64,000 nt of DNA from Cucumis sativus (lineage: Eukaryota > Streptophyta > Magnoliopsida > Cucurbitales > Cucurbitaceae), in assembly GCF_000004075.3 (NCBI RefSeq), contig NC_026655.2, forward strand, positions 3,472,001 through 3,536,000, in the 5' to 3' direction. Below are positions 23,460-35,039 of this stretch, piece after piece. The first letter of the stretch is position 1. Every line of letters begins with the position of its first letter. The translations under genes and the position numbers were made by a program. The notes beneath the pieces were generated by a model. It had not been told where the DNA came from. It did not search any database and was given only the letters and a program-made list of their open reading frames with translations.

Positions 23460-24760
23460 GAAGAAAATGATTAGAGGTTGAGAAAGAAATAATGAGAGAG
23501 AGAGGAAAAAAGGGAAACTCCAAATGTTGAGAGCATGAAGAAAAGGGGAGGGGGAGTGTGAGAAGAGAGGATTTGGTTACCTTTTATTCATATTAAAATG
23601 GTTTTGATTTTTTTTTAATGAAGTAGGTCGGTTCGGTTTTTAAATTTAGTCGGAGAAATTTCGGTTTAAAATCAGACCGAACCAACCTAGTGTTCTCTAT
23701 ATAACCCAACCCATTCTTCCTCCACATTCTTCAAGTTTCATCTTTCCTTCACATTCTTTGTACTCTTCAACCTCTTCTTCTTCTTCACACTCCTTCCTTA
23801 ACTACATTGCTTCGTTGATTGTCTTTGCTTACCTCGATGCCTTTCGATATGTTTTCAGGATTTGAGGTACCTCTCACTCTTATGATGTGGTGATTGATTT
23901 TGCCACTTATTTCATGTACTTCTAATTTGATTTTCTTTTTTCTCTTGAAGTAACCTTGCAGCGGAGAAATAAAGTTGATACAATGTTGTCTAAAACGTAA
24001 GCGATTCTTTTTCTATGTGTGTACTGTTCATTTCATCCATAAGAATTCTTTTCGGATTAACAAACAACTTTCCTGGATTTTAAATCCTTAAACTTAAACA
24101 TTTTTTTTAGTATTTTATACAAGAACATGTTTCTTTTTTCTTTTAGATATGACCGTCACTATAAAAATCAATAATATAAAAATAATTCATTCGTTATAAC
24201 TTACTATATTGTTTATGCATTTGACCAAGCTATGCCCTGAAGTCGTATTTTAATTCTCAAAAACACATAAAATTAAAGCGGTGGAACTTGTTTATGAATT
24301 TTGATATTAGGAATTTAAATTAATATTGCTATATTTTGAATTCTTGTTTGGGTTCTAGTGTTTTGAATATTCTATCAGTGAATCTAATTTTAAATTGACT
24401 TCACATGTCTTATTCTATTTCAAAAAATAATTGACTTGATATATTCAAATTTTATTTGGCTATTAAACCCATTTTTTTGTTGGGAAGAAGTAAGATGTCT
24501 TATACCTTATTTAAAAAAAAAAGGATAGAAAGGAAACCAAAGGAGAAAAATGAAATTGGTTTAGATGGGAGAAATAGAGAAAGCAAGAAGAAAAGTGAGA
24601 AGCCAACGCAGAAAGAAAAACACCGTTAGCTTTGAAAGTAGAAAGTTGGAAAGGGCATTCGTAATTTGAAAACGGCGATTCTTACACGTTTACACCGCAT
24701 CGTAGGCCCCACCTTTTACACCCCCAATTCCCTTTTTCTGTTATATTCTAAAAACCAAAA
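23460..24760. other. spacer with small inverted-repeat element and CT-rich exon-like segment
   Basis: Bases about 23628-23690 carry inverted arms (ggttcggt ... accgaacc) around an AT-rich core, the form of a small MITE-like element. Downstream, 23700-23850 is strongly pyrimidine-rich (cttcttcttcttcac) and followed by TCAGGATTTGAG|GTACCT. That resembles a transcribed leader with an intron, but no coding sequence follows. Confidence 0.35.
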
Positions 24761-24839
24761 CCAATAATAATATTAATAATTTGATGAATAAAAATTAATT
24801 AAAAGTAATATTTTCGGTAATCTTAAATTTAATGGTAAT

Positions 24840-25757
24840 ACTCTCTCTCCCACACACCGAATATTTCCAGAAGCAAAAGAAAGAATCTGTAGCCACAGCC
24901 CAGAGTGGGATAGAGAAGAAGAAGCATTTGGGTCTTTGATTTTCACTAAATAAACTCCAACACCCTCCACCCACTTCACCCCCCCCTTTTCTTATCCAAT
25001 TTGTAAGCTCTACCTCTGTTTTTTTTGCTTCTTTCTTTTTTTTTCCCTTTGATTATTGTTATTTTCTTTTGCTTTGTAGTTTTAGCCTCATGCTTTTCTG
25101 GGCACCCACTCAATTTGTAATTACTGTTTACAAATTCAAAGATGAACCTCTTCTTCGCTCAATACCATAATTAGCTTCAATGGGGATTTTTATTATTATT
25201 GTTATTGTTATTATTCTTCTTTTTTGTTTATTGTGTTTTCGCTTCCAGAAATGAAGTTCTGACTTTAGATTGGCTTCAATTATGTTTTTGCATTTCTTTA
25301 TCATTGCTTTCTGCTGCAACCCTTTTCCCCTTTTCGATTATTTACTCATGCCTATGCCCGACTTGATCTGAAGATCTTGATTTTAGGTTTTGGCTATTGT
25401 TTTTTCGATTGCTCTTTCTCTCTGTAACTGTAATTGTCGTTCTTTTTTTAGATGGGCATGCACTTAATTTGTTTCTCGATCTGCTCCCGTTGCTTGCATG
25501 CACTTAGGTTTTGTTCTTAATTCAGATTGTTGGAAATTGTTCAATGAGTTTCCTTCCTATATGCATTTTTTAACAGTATGCAACGCTTTTCTTTCTTTCT
25601 TCTTCTTCTTCTTTTTCTTCCTTTTTTTTTTTTTTTTTGGCATTACCATTCATATTATTAGCTAGCCACTTAGTTGGCACTTCCATTCGCATGGAATGAT
25701 TAAGGAATTGACATTCTATTTTCATTGTTACCTGACATTGCATTTTAATACTGCTAG
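24840..25757 (+). other. leader exon and 5' UTR intron of the F-box/kelch gene
   Basis: A CT-rich leader ends at CCAATTT|GTAAGCTC (donor GT at 25003). A T-rich intron runs to an acceptor CTGCTAG ending at 25757, just before the coding exon. A 5' UTR intron is common in this plant F-box/kelch subfamily. The leader's 5' end is not visible. Confidence 0.55.
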
Positions 25758-25792
25758 TTGTGAGAGGGTCGGTTCATTTGGATCCTATAAAC

Positions 25793-27109
25793 ATGTTGGA
25801 GGGTCCATCTTATCTCATCTCGAGGGACTTGCCTAGCTCTTGCGAACAAGAGAGCAAGTGGGTTTACAATACTTTCCGTGTGATTGAGATGACGAATAAG
25901 AAGCATCACTTAGAAGATATGGAACAACCTTCAGCGAAAAAGTTATGCAAGTTGATAGACGGTGCTCATAATGAAAGGGCAGATTTAAATCTTCCAGCAA
26001 CCTTAGTTGACGATCAGGATAAGCAGCATTGCGGTGGAGACCAGTCGGATTCAGGTTCGTTGATCCACCAACTTGGTCGGGACATGTCAATTAATTGCCT
26101 CCTCTACTGCTCAAGATCAGAATATGGCTCAATTGCCTCATTGAATCGGGACTTCCGATCTCTTATTACAAGTGGTGAACTTTATAAACTACGGAGGCGG
26201 ATGGGCATCGTTGAACATTGGATTTACTTCTCCTGCAGCCTTCTTGAATGGGACGCATATGATCCAAACTCTAACCGTTGGATGCGTCTGCCTATAATGG
26301 CATCAAATGAATGTTTCATGTCATCGGATAAGGAGTCCTTGGCTGTTGGGACTGAACTTCTTGTTTTTGGGAAGGAAACGATGTCCCAAGTTATATATAG
26401 ATACAGTATTTTGAATAATACATGGTCATCTGGGATGAATATGAATACACCTAGATTTCTGTTTGGTTCCGCTAGTCTTGGCGAAGTTGCAATACTAGCT
26501 GGTGGTTGTGATCCAAAAGGGAACCTCCTGAACTCAGCCGAGCTTTATAATTCTGAGACAGGAACTTGGGTCACTCTTCCTAAAATGAACAAAGCAAGGA
26601 AAATGTGCTCTGCAGTATTTCTTGAGGGAAAGTTCTATGTGATTGGCGGAACTGGGGCAGGTAACACAACTCTTACTTGTGGTGAAGAATACGATTTGAA
26701 GACTCAGACGTGGCGTGAGATACCTAACATGTACCCGGGGCGAAATGCTGGAGATGGGGCTGGTGTGCCAGTTGCTGCAGTTGAGGCACCTCCTTTGGTT
26801 GCAGTAGTAAATGAAAATTTGTATGCTGCAGATTATGCACATAGGGAGGTGAAAAGATATGACAAGGCAAGACAATTGTGGGTGGCTGTAGGGCGATTGC
26901 CTGAGCGTGTGGTCTCAACAAATGGCTGGGGGTTGGCATTTAGGGCTTGTGGAGATCGACTAATCGTCATTGGTGGACCGAGGGCTTTAGGTGGACGTAT
27001 GATTGAGATATACTCTTGGGCCCCGGATCAAGGCCAGCTGCATTGGGGTGTGCTTGCCAGCAGGCAGTTAGGAAATTTTGTGTATAACTGTGCAGTCATG
27101 GGATGCTGA
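25793..27109 (+). CDS. F-box/kelch-repeat protein, SKIP11 type
   Basis: A likely substrate receptor of an SCF E3 ubiquitin ligase: the F-box binds SKP1/ASK and the kelch propeller binds the target (family knowledge). A single coding exon encodes 438 residues. The N-terminus MLEGPSYLISRDLPSSCEQE is the conserved opening of SKIP11 and At5g60570/At1g74510-type proteins, which fixes this ATG over the upstream in-frame GTG at 25760. The F-box is near residues 88-133 (SLIHQLGRDMSINCLLYCSR). Kelch repeats follow from about residue 150 to 420: WDAYDPNSNRWMRLP, EVAILAGGCDPKGN, KFYVIGGTGAGN and DRLIVIGGPRALGG show the paired glycines. It stops at TGA just after NCAVMGC. Identification to subfamily is secure; the exact orthologue is not. 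Confidence 0.93.
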   Translation: MLEGPSYLISRDLPSSCEQESKWVYNTFRVIEMTNKKHHLEDMEQPSAKKLCKLIDGAHNERADLNLPATLVDDQDKQHCGGDQSDSGSLIHQLGRDMSINCLLYCSRSEYGSIASLNRDFRSLITSGELYKLRRRMGIVEHWIYFSCSLLEWDAYDPNSNRWMRLPIMASNECFMSSDKESLAVGTELLVFGKETMSQVIYRYSILNNTWSSGMNMNTPRFLFGSASLGEVAILAGGCDPKGNLLNSAELYNSETGTWVTLPKMNKARKMCSAVFLEGKFYVIGGTGAGNTTLTCGEEYDLKTQTWREIPNMYPGRNAGDGAGVPVAAVEAPPLVAVVNENLYAADYAHREVKRYDKARQLWVAVGRLPERVVSTNGWGLAFRACGDRLIVIGGPRALGGRMIEIYSWAPDQGQLHWGVLASRQLGNFVYNCAVMGC

Positions 27110-27376
27110 GGCGTCCGGTATGCTTAACAACAACCCTCTGTGCTGTCTGGAGTCATTTCATAAAGGACTTCTTCATGATCCTCACTTTTCAAGGCAAGCT
27201 ATCTTTCTCTGCCTTCTGCTGCTGTGGAAATTGCGGTGATATTTAAACACAGATAGAATAGGTCCAATTGAAGAAGGTAGAATCTTTCTCTTGTTTCTAT
27301 TTATTGCTTTTATATCTCCCCTGTTTTTCCTTTACTATGAGATATTCTCATATGTCCGTATCATTTAGAACAGTCA

Positions 27377-27395
27377 AAAAAAAAAAAAAAAAATT
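27377..27395. repeat. poly-A tract
   Basis: An A run of about 19 bases some 270 bases past the F-box/kelch stop codon. It lies beyond or within the 3' UTR. Confidence 0.8.
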
Positions 27396-27399
27396 AATA

Positions 27400-28040
27400 A
27401 TCTGAAATGCTGATGCATGTTTTTAGGTTGTTTTGACTATGTGCACAAGTTCAAATCCAAATTACTGAATTGTGAAGTGAAATAATTCTGTAAAGTTCTC
27501 ATCTTTTTCCTTGAAAACAAGATCCCCTCCCCTATCCCCCCACCCCCATTGCAAGCAATTAATGTGTAAGAACCAAAAAATTGGAAAGAAAAAGTAAAAA
27601 TAATCTCTCTCTCATAATCACAGTAACTGGAATGGCATATGAGAGCTACATACTTTTGGGTTTCCACTTTTTCTGAATTTGATTGAAATGATGAGATAAA
27701 TGAATTTTAACCATGAAAGGGATCGTAAAGTTATTGAAATATTTTCCAACTGGGATCCTTTTCAGTAAGGGAGGGGGTCCTTGGCAACTAGAATCCTTAT
27801 CAAGATCCCTTCTCTCATCCTATGATTATATATATTATATAAATAAAAAATCCCTGTAGGCATTGTATCCAATCTTAACCATACAGTGAAAGCTCTGAAT
27901 GCCAATGTCAGGCCACCCAAAATTGCTCTATTTAGTCTGCATTTTCACATAATTGTTAAGTGGCCCCCAATGATGAGTTCATAAACTTCCTTACCATATT
28001 TTGATACGGAATCGGCATAGGCAATGCCATTGAGTTGGGG
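27400..28040. other. spacer downstream of the F-box/kelch gene
   Basis: No gene recognised. The composition is mixed, with a G-rich/C-rich run near 27525-27550. Confidence 0.45.
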
Positions 28041-28059
28041 TGTTTGTATATAGTATAGT

Positions 28060-28240
28060 ATAGTGAAAAAGAAGGGAGGGAAAAAGGGGAGGGAAACTGG
28101 GTTTACAGTGGCCTGCCCTTCCCCCCCGCGGACAAAGGGTCGTGGGGCGTACTTATGGGCTGAAAGAGCCCACCTGAAAGCTGAAACTGTAGCGCTGGTG
28201 CACAGCTCGTTAACCCCTTCCCTTCCCTTCCTTTCCCTTC
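28060..28240. other. GC-rich island with site II-like hairpin in AT-rich spacer
   Basis: This 180-base stretch is far richer in G+C than its surroundings (cttcccccccgcgg and ggtcgtggggcgtac). It holds a perfect short inverted repeat TGGGCT-gaaag-AGCCCA near 28155-28171 and an AGCGCTGGTGCACAGC segment. No gene or known small RNA is recognised; it may be an unannotated promoter, an enhancer or a noncoding RNA exon. Confidence 0.3.
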
Positions 28241-28300
28241 TCAATTTCTAAACTACCTGCCCTTGGCCCCTACCTTTTCTAACACTTAGATCTCTTCTGT

Positions 28301-28305
<5 letters not shown>

Positions 28306-28331
<26 letters not shown>
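28306..28331. repeat. (CT)n microsatellite
   Basis: A CT tract of about 26 bases just 3' of the GC-rich island. Confidence 0.9.
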
Positions 28332-28706
28332 TTTTAAAATATCTTTTAAATTAAGATTTGAATATGATTGAAACTCATATAACTCTCCTACTTATGGCCT
28401 TTCTAACCATGGAAATATGGTCCCATAAATTAAAAAAAGAAAAACAGAAAAGTGCTTCAAATCAACTCAATCAGGTGGGGGAGATAAAGAGAGAAAAAAA
28501 AAAAAAGGAGGGAGAGGGAGGGAGAGAGATTCTTTGTAATATCATTATTTGCTCAACAACTGACAACCGTTGTTGTCTATATATGAATGAACAACAATAA
28601 TAATGATAAATTAATATTCTTTTGCTTATTATTATTGCTTTCATTTGCTTTTCAAGAATATATACACACACAAACACACATAGGGAAATAAATTTGATTT
28701 CCATTA

Positions 28707-28752
28707 AAGAAAGAAAAGAAAAAAAAGAAAAAGAAAAAGAAAAAGAAAAAGA
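28707..28752. repeat. (GAAAAA)n-type purine tract
   Basis: A run of AAAAAG-like repeats, all purine, about 46 bases. Confidence 0.85.
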
Positions 28753-28759
28753 AGGATTT

Positions 28760-31700
28760 AAATGAGGGGTTTGAACTTGAAGTGGGTGCGTGAGTGGTGA
28801 GGTAGTGATTATTTATTTTGGAAGGCAGAGAACAGAGTAAGTCCCTTTGATTGAGTTTCAGTTTTGTGGGGTAGGCTGCCCTGAAAATTAGTGCAAAACA
28901 TCCAAAGAGGTTTGGTAAATTAGGACTGAAATACATTACAATTATTGAATTTACATTACAAATGCCAATGTCAGATTATACTTTCTTTTTATTTTTTTGG
29001 TCACTGGGCCCTCTCCCCATTAACACAGGATGCCCCATTCACAGCTCAGTGGCCTTTCTTTTCTATTTTTCATTTCTTTTTCCACTAAACTTAAATCTCT
29101 TTTTAATTACTATACACATATATACATATATACATATATACATGCATATTATATAGATTTATTTGTCTAGTATGCTTTACGAAAATTTTGATCCTTTTAA
29201 ATGTTCTGTTTTGAGTATTTTGAATCATGTTTTTACGTTTGCTTCGTTGGCTATGGAGATATTCACGTGCCCCCATCTTTCTTATTCAATTCATCCCTTA
29301 GCTCCTTAACTATATTTATTAGTTACTAATAACATATGTGAAAAATTAATTTTGGTGTGACAATATCTATTTCTTTTCTATATAAAAAAAGAAATTATTT
29401 CTACAATAAAACTATATATTATCATGTTTTAGAAAAAGAGAACCTTTCTTTTTCCTCTCTTTCCTCTCTCTTTTTTCCTTCCTTCTCCTCCTCTTCAATG
29501 GCTGCCCACAAGACACAAATAACCCTTGGTTGCTTGCATTTTTGTAGGGATTAAGAGTGATTTTTGAAGATGAAGTAAAGTTTAAGAGTGAAATTATTAG
29601 TTCACATGCGAATTTATTCAAATTTCAAAGACCAAAACAATATGTATATATTTTTTTTTCTGGGGTTCTTTTAATACATTCACATGCCTAATTACAATAG
29701 GTAATGGACCAATATAATATGTACATAAATATAGTACTAAATTGGCATTGGCAATTAGAGTCTTAGCGTCGCCATATGACACATAGAAACAAATTAAAAT
29801 CATCATCTCTTTCTTTTTTTCTTTTTTATCTGTTCTTTTTTGTAGAATAATTTAACAGTTTATTTGTTTGTAAAAATGTGAACTAAATTTCAAGAAATTA
29901 CTTCCAAGTGTATACAATAATGAGAAGAGTAAACACAGATGTACTTGAAAACTTAAAAAAAGAAATAGACTATGTAAAGTTATGATACTAATAAATGATG
30001 AATTGGGTGTGATGTAGTTAACTACTAAGTACTGATCTCCGAGTAGCTATTTCCTCACTAATATGTACCAAAGAGCTAAGGTACAACATTGAAACACACA
30101 AAATTAATTATAATGTTGACACATATGAAACATACAATATGATAAGAGTACCAAACGTAATTTAATATATCAAAATTAATTACGAACATTAAATGTTTAT
30201 ATATGTATATTTCAATTTTTATTATATTATGTAATTGTTGAACTTAAAAGAAATCAAAATATTGAATTAAATGTCTGATTATTTTCAACTCCACATATTA
30301 GAAGAAAAGAAAAAAAGAAATTGATGTTCATTGTGAGTATGCAACTGAACAACTCAGTACTTCTTAAGGCTAAACCTACTACATCGTCCTTGGCTGCAAA
30401 ATACTCTCTCTATATACATATGTTTACATTTATTTTCTAAAATAGACGAAGGGTAAACTATTTTTGGTGACTCATTATATAATAATCAAGTAATGAATAT
30501 GGATGTATAGCTACTGAGTAACACATACTTTGAGATTGGTAATTGTATACAGTAGACAATAGAGTAGCAGGAACGACTTAAGTAGTACTCAATCAATATG
30601 GACAAATTAACCAAAAAGTGATTAACGTACATGGCACATGGACTTGATGAAATAGAAAGCCCATGAACATGCATAACAACGAACAATCTTGTCTTTGTAA
30701 GTGAACTCTTATCTTACAATTAAGTTACCTAATTTTTTTCAATTTAAAATACGATATGAATTCTAAATTAACATGTCAAGAAAAAAGGGAACAATAATTT
30801 ACATGTATGGGAAAGAAAGAACAAAGTGTCGATATCAAAATTTAAATGAGAGAAAAAAAACACACACTAGCATTCACCTACGTGACAACAAAGTAAATTT
30901 GTATTTTTGGAGGAGCGAAAATTTGTGAACTAAAATAACATAGACTCTAGTTCTAAAGTTAGAGTCGAGGAAAGGTACGAACAAGAAAAAGTTAGAAATT
31001 AAAAATAATCTATAGTTTACCTATTTTTCTTGGAATTAAAAAAATGAGACGATATAGATGTTTTCTTACTCTACATAAGTTAGGACTAAGAAGAGAAGTA
31101 GAAAGACAAAAAGGTGGTGGAAGGAGAGGCGAAATGGCCATTGAAGGAGATAACGATTTGGTTTCAAAGATTTCATTTAGATTTGAAGTTGAAGGAAGAA
31201 CTCAAATAACCCTTAGCTCTAACTCTTTCACTTTGTAAAATTGTTTGTTTCACACTGCTACTTTTCTGACACTTTCTTTTTTCTTTTTTGTACCATTCTC
31301 TCTCTCTCTCTCTCTCACCCAACAACAAAAAAAAGAAGAAAAAACCTTATCGCTATTAGAACAGAAACAAACATGATTGGACTTTTAATTCTTGGAAAGG
31401 CAACATTAATAAAACTTAAGAATAATCTACATAAAATTTAAAGAGTTGGTCTGTCTATAAATATGTTTTGTAATGGAAAATCATTTGATTTGTCGCTGAA
31501 ATTGAGCACATAGATTAGATAATAGATATACATAGGAATACAATATTCCCTCACAAGACACAAAGTTTGGAAAGAAACAACGAATGTGGTTTGGTATTGG
31601 TATTAAAAAAGATGGTTAGTTGGGAAATTTTCAATTAAGATTTTTGGAGACCAAAGAAGGAGAAGAAGAAGTGGTAAGTAAAGGAACGACATATGCGAAG

Positions 31701-31900
31701 GGATCTTCTGGTAGAAACGACAGTTGTTGGATTGTCGTAAGCTGATGGTGTTTGATTGTGGGACTTTTTACTGTTCATATTGTAAGAAAATGGGCCAACC
31801 CTGATTGGAACTTTCTCTTCTTCTACCCTTTTTAAAACCTCATTCTTCCCCCTTCCTAAAAGCTAAAACGCTAAAACACAAACACCATTTCCCTTTTTGT
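28760..31900. other. gene-poor AT-rich spacer
   Basis: No gene supported. A CT-rich stretch near 29440-29500 leads to a short ORF (MAAHKTQITLGCLHFCRD). Another small ORF at 31044-31238 has a charged N-terminus and the segment EVEGRTQITLSSNSF. Neither shows a known domain. A (CT)n tract lies at 31297-31316. The last part, 31700-31900, is the promoter of the PRE-type gene. Confidence 0.4.
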
Positions 31901-31927
31901 TCTCTCCAACTTTGCTTCTTTTCATTC

Positions 31928-32259
31928 ATGGCTTCCTCCAAATTAGGTGATGATGAGCTTAAAAATCTTGTCTCCAAATTGCAAACTTTGCTCCCTCAAC
32001 TCAACCATAAGCCCCACAACTCCTCTGAGGTACTTAGTTTCGTTGCCCTCTACTTAATTTCTTCTTTAACTTAAACTTAAACTTAACTTAACTTCTTATA
32101 TGTGAATAGGTATCGGCGGGGGAGATATTGAAGGAGACGTGTGATTATATAAAGAAGTTGCAAAGGGAAGTGGATGACTTAAGTGAGAGGCTATGGAAGC
32201 AGCTGGATTCAATGGGTATTGACTTTGAAATGGTTAAAGATCTTCTAAGTTTTACTTAA
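31928..32259 (+). CDS. PRE/ILI-type atypical HLH protein (non-DNA-binding)
   Basis: A small helix-loop-helix factor of the PACLOBUTRAZOL RESISTANCE family, which promotes cell elongation downstream of gibberellin and brassinosteroid by titrating inhibitory bHLH proteins such as IBH1 (family knowledge). Exons 31928-32029 and 32110-32259 join in phase 0 (SSE|VSA) to give 83 residues. Helix 1 is [16 protein letters not shown], the loop NHKPHNSSE and helix 2 [20 protein letters not shown], followed by [16 protein letters not shown]. There is no basic region before helix 1 ([13 protein letters not shown]), so DNA contact is not expected. PRE1-type members have about 92 residues with a Ser/Arg-rich N-terminus; this one is shorter there. 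It is near-certain as a family member; the paralogue is not assigned. Confidence 0.93.
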
Positions 32260-34060
32260 TTAGTCTCAGTTATTGTATGTGTTTGTATTTTGAAACTGAT
32301 GAGTTTGGTCTCTTCATCGTTACCAAACAACCGACAGTTGAGAGAGAAAAAGGGTTGTGGATTCTATAATATATATATATATATAGATATTTCTATTTCT
32401 CCATATCCTTCTTGTATATGTGTGTGTATATGTATATATGTGTTGGTCTCATGTTGGATATTCAATTCTATGCCTTTAGTTGAAAAAAGATCAAAAGAAT
32501 AATAACAATCAATGTAGAGGTAAAAGGTGGTGAACTCTTTTAAATTTGGACAAAAATATCAGTTTTGGTCTCTAAATCTTTAGTCTATTTTGTGTTATAT
32601 ATGTTTTAGATTTGGGTTTAAAAACCATTACTTGAATTTTATTTGAGTGTCATCAAGATTTTACACTGTTATTTCATTGATTTCTAGTCACTAATAAAAT
32701 TAGTGCTACCATATTTGAAAACTTAAAAATCAAACTCAAGACAAAAATGAAGAAATGAAACCCAAACATAAACAACACTTAGAAAAACCAGAAGGATACA
32801 ATTTCCATCTAAACTTTCAACATATGCATACCCAAAAATGGAGGAGATATGTTCTAAAAGTTTTAACTTTTAGAGGTAAATAATGAATAAGGAATTTGAG
32901 ATTAGAATTATTACTTCTTCGTCAAAGTTGAGAGATAAGGGCATGGTTTATATATTAGTTGAGATGATATAAACCCTAAAGCATACCATAGCATAGCATG
33001 CATCTGTTTTATATCTTATTTACACTTTACACCACCTTTTTTGGATTTTATTTGATACCCATCATTGGTTTATTTCAAAGTGGAATCAATGTGCAAATTG
33101 AGGGCCTTGTATATATTTGAAGACTAAAATGCTAACATATTTTGTTTATTAAATGTGTAACGAGAAACATGCAACCAATGTTAAATCATCGGAAATTTGA
33201 TAAACTTCCAAAAACAAAAAGGGCTTTGAAGGACCATTGGTGTTTAAAGAGAACAAACTACAAACCCAACCACTTTCTTCTTTATAAATAAATAAATAAC
33301 AAGTCACCACAAATTGAATTTTGAAAGTATGATGATAGAAATATTGAAGTTCTGTGTTATACAAATAATTACAACATAATATAACATTTAAAAATAATTT
33401 TGAGATCATGCAACCTTTTTCATTGTACGACTTGTATCAATTTATTAAAAAAATGATTTGAGTTAAAATTGAAATTAGAAAAAGTATCACGTTGTAAGTG
33501 ATCCATTCTTTGTCAACATTTAACATGCAAAACTATAGAATTATGTATAATAAAAACGGTAAGATTAAGCAAATGTAACTCATTAAATATTTTTTTTAAT
33601 TTTTTTTCGAAATAGAGAAGAATAAAATAAAACATTCATGATATTTTTGATAATTTGTTGGTATCCAAGAAAAAACAAAAAGATTATCACTTATTTACAA
33701 ATCTTGGTCAAAATGATCAAAATCATGAGCTAAAGATCGTAACCCTTAAAAAGTTATAATGCCATTTAATTCAATCCCCATTTCATTCCACATAGGGAAT
33801 GAATGAATTCAAGTTTTCTCATGTCATTAGTACATGAATAATTATATGCTCATGTTCATAATACAAAGAATAGATTGCATTGCAAATTTGAGCATTTCAT
33901 TGTTAGAGAAGCAAGACTAAAATTTGTCAAATAAATACAATTTCCAAAGTATCAACAAGGACTATTTATTTTTTCTTTTCATTGAGGGAATTAAAAGAAA
34001 AACAAACAAACAAAGGGGTATTTGTATTGAACATGATGATGATGATGATGATTACATTTT
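32260..34060. other. AT-rich spacer
   Basis: 3' UTR of the PRE-type gene, then no recognised gene. A short TATA-type microsatellite is at about 32370-32386, and an (ATG)n run of about 20 bases at 34034-34054 lies just past the stop of the next minus-strand gene. Confidence 0.5.
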
Positions 34061-34071
34061 AAAAATAAAAA

Positions 34072-34830
34072 TTAGTGAAGTGGCATATTAAATTTGTCAA
34101 GAATGACGTGGATGTTAGCCACGATGGCCAAGCTGTTGCTTACGTATTCTATGGACTTTTTCATCCTCCTCTTCACCTCTTCAAACGACGTCGCATCCAT
34201 CTCCTCCACTCCCTCCAAACAGCTTTCCTCATTCGTCATCGCACTGCTCATCCACGTCTGAATGTTCCCGATCTTACTCTCCGTCAACGTCTTCTCCCCG
34301 GAACCGCCTCTCATTTCTGCTACCGAATCATTGACTTGGCTAATTGCGTCTTCGATTTGGCTCTGGCAGTCCTTCAAAGCTGCTGCTGCTCCTCCGTCGC
34401 CCTCTCCACCTACGCTTTTTAGCCATCGGGACATATTGGAGAGCTCGTTTAGGGAAACTTGGAGAGAGAGGTTTAAAATGAGTTCGGGGTCGGGTTGGGG
34501 AGAGGAATTGAGAGAAAAGATTGAGGTGAAGCAGGAATTAGGGTAACGAGTTACGTTGCAGACGATGCTGATTGTGTGGGCAGCGTTATTAGATGATGAT
34601 TTGTTGTCGGGGGTGGAGTTGTGGATGTAGACTCCGACGATCAGACTGATGATTAGAGCGGTGAGGAGGAGGGCGGAGATGGCGGCGGCGAAGCGGAGTA
34701 GGAGAGAAAAATTGTGGTTGGTGGGGAATTTGGAGTTTGGTTTGGAGGGGGGTGGGGGAATTTGATGTTCGAGGTCGAGGTTGAGGTGAGTGAGTTTGCC
34801 ATAGCCTTTGAGAGCATTGATTTGATCCAT
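34072..34830 (-). CDS. membrane-anchored pectin methylesterase inhibitor (PMEI) domain protein, PME pro-region-like
   Basis: A PMEI-domain protein expected in the secretory pathway or wall, where such domains block pectin methylesterase or guide its export. A single exon encodes 252 residues. A cytosolic stretch with a Pro run (HQIPPPPSK) is followed by a hydrophobic anchor near residues 43-68 (FSLLLRFAAAISALLLTALI). The PMEI domain runs from about residue 86 to 245 with the four conserved Cys: ISIVCNVTRYPNSC, LKDC and NEESC. The end, SNSLAIVANIHVILDKFNMP, looks like the end of the pro-region of type I PMEs, just before their RRLL processing site, but a stop follows and no pectinesterase catalytic sequence is found downstream. 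So it is either a stand-alone PMEI or a PME that lost its enzyme half. The start ATG is the first one before the Pro-rich segment; an in-frame upstream extension exists but has no supporting start. Confidence 0.88.
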   Translation of the reverse strand: MDQINALKGYGKLTHLNLDLEHQIPPPPSKPNSKFPTNHNFSLLLRFAAAISALLLTALIISLIVGVYIHNSTPDNKSSSNNAAHTISIVCNVTRYPNSCFTSIFSLNSSPQPDPELILNLSLQVSLNELSNMSRWLKSVGGEGDGGAAAALKDCQSQIEDAISQVNDSVAEMRGGSGEKTLTESKIGNIQTWMSSAMTNEESCLEGVEEMDATSFEEVKRRMKKSIEYVSNSLAIVANIHVILDKFNMPLH

Positions 34831-34867
34831 GATTTTACAAATTGATCGGTTTCTGTTCAAATTTAGA

Positions 34868-34939
34868 GAAGGAAGGAAGGAAGGAAGGAAGTTCGTTCCT
34901 TTCAAGTTTGCGAAGGGAAAGGGAAAGGGAAAGGGAAAG
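34868..34939. repeat. (GGAA)n and (GGGAAA)n tracts in PMEI leader
   Basis: About five GGAA units lie at 34868-34890 and four GGGAAA units at 34914-34939. On the sense strand of the PMEI-like gene they are pure pyrimidine (TTCC)n and (TTTCCC)n within 120 bases of the ATG. Confidence 0.88.
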
Positions 34940-35039
34940 TCAAAGATAAACCCACAGTTTTCATTTATTGTACACATCAACGTGTGGGGATTTGATTTTT
35001 CAATGAGATGGTTAAGATTTGGGCTGAGTTGCCACTAAA

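Noticed and set aside
25760-25792. Upstream in-frame GTG start for the F-box/kelch gene
   Set aside because: The conserved family N-terminus begins at the ATG at 25793, and an intron acceptor lies at 25757.
28358-28936. Several 77-94-codon open frames rich in Phe, Lys or Ser
   Set aside because: They are products of simple purine/pyrimidine tracts.
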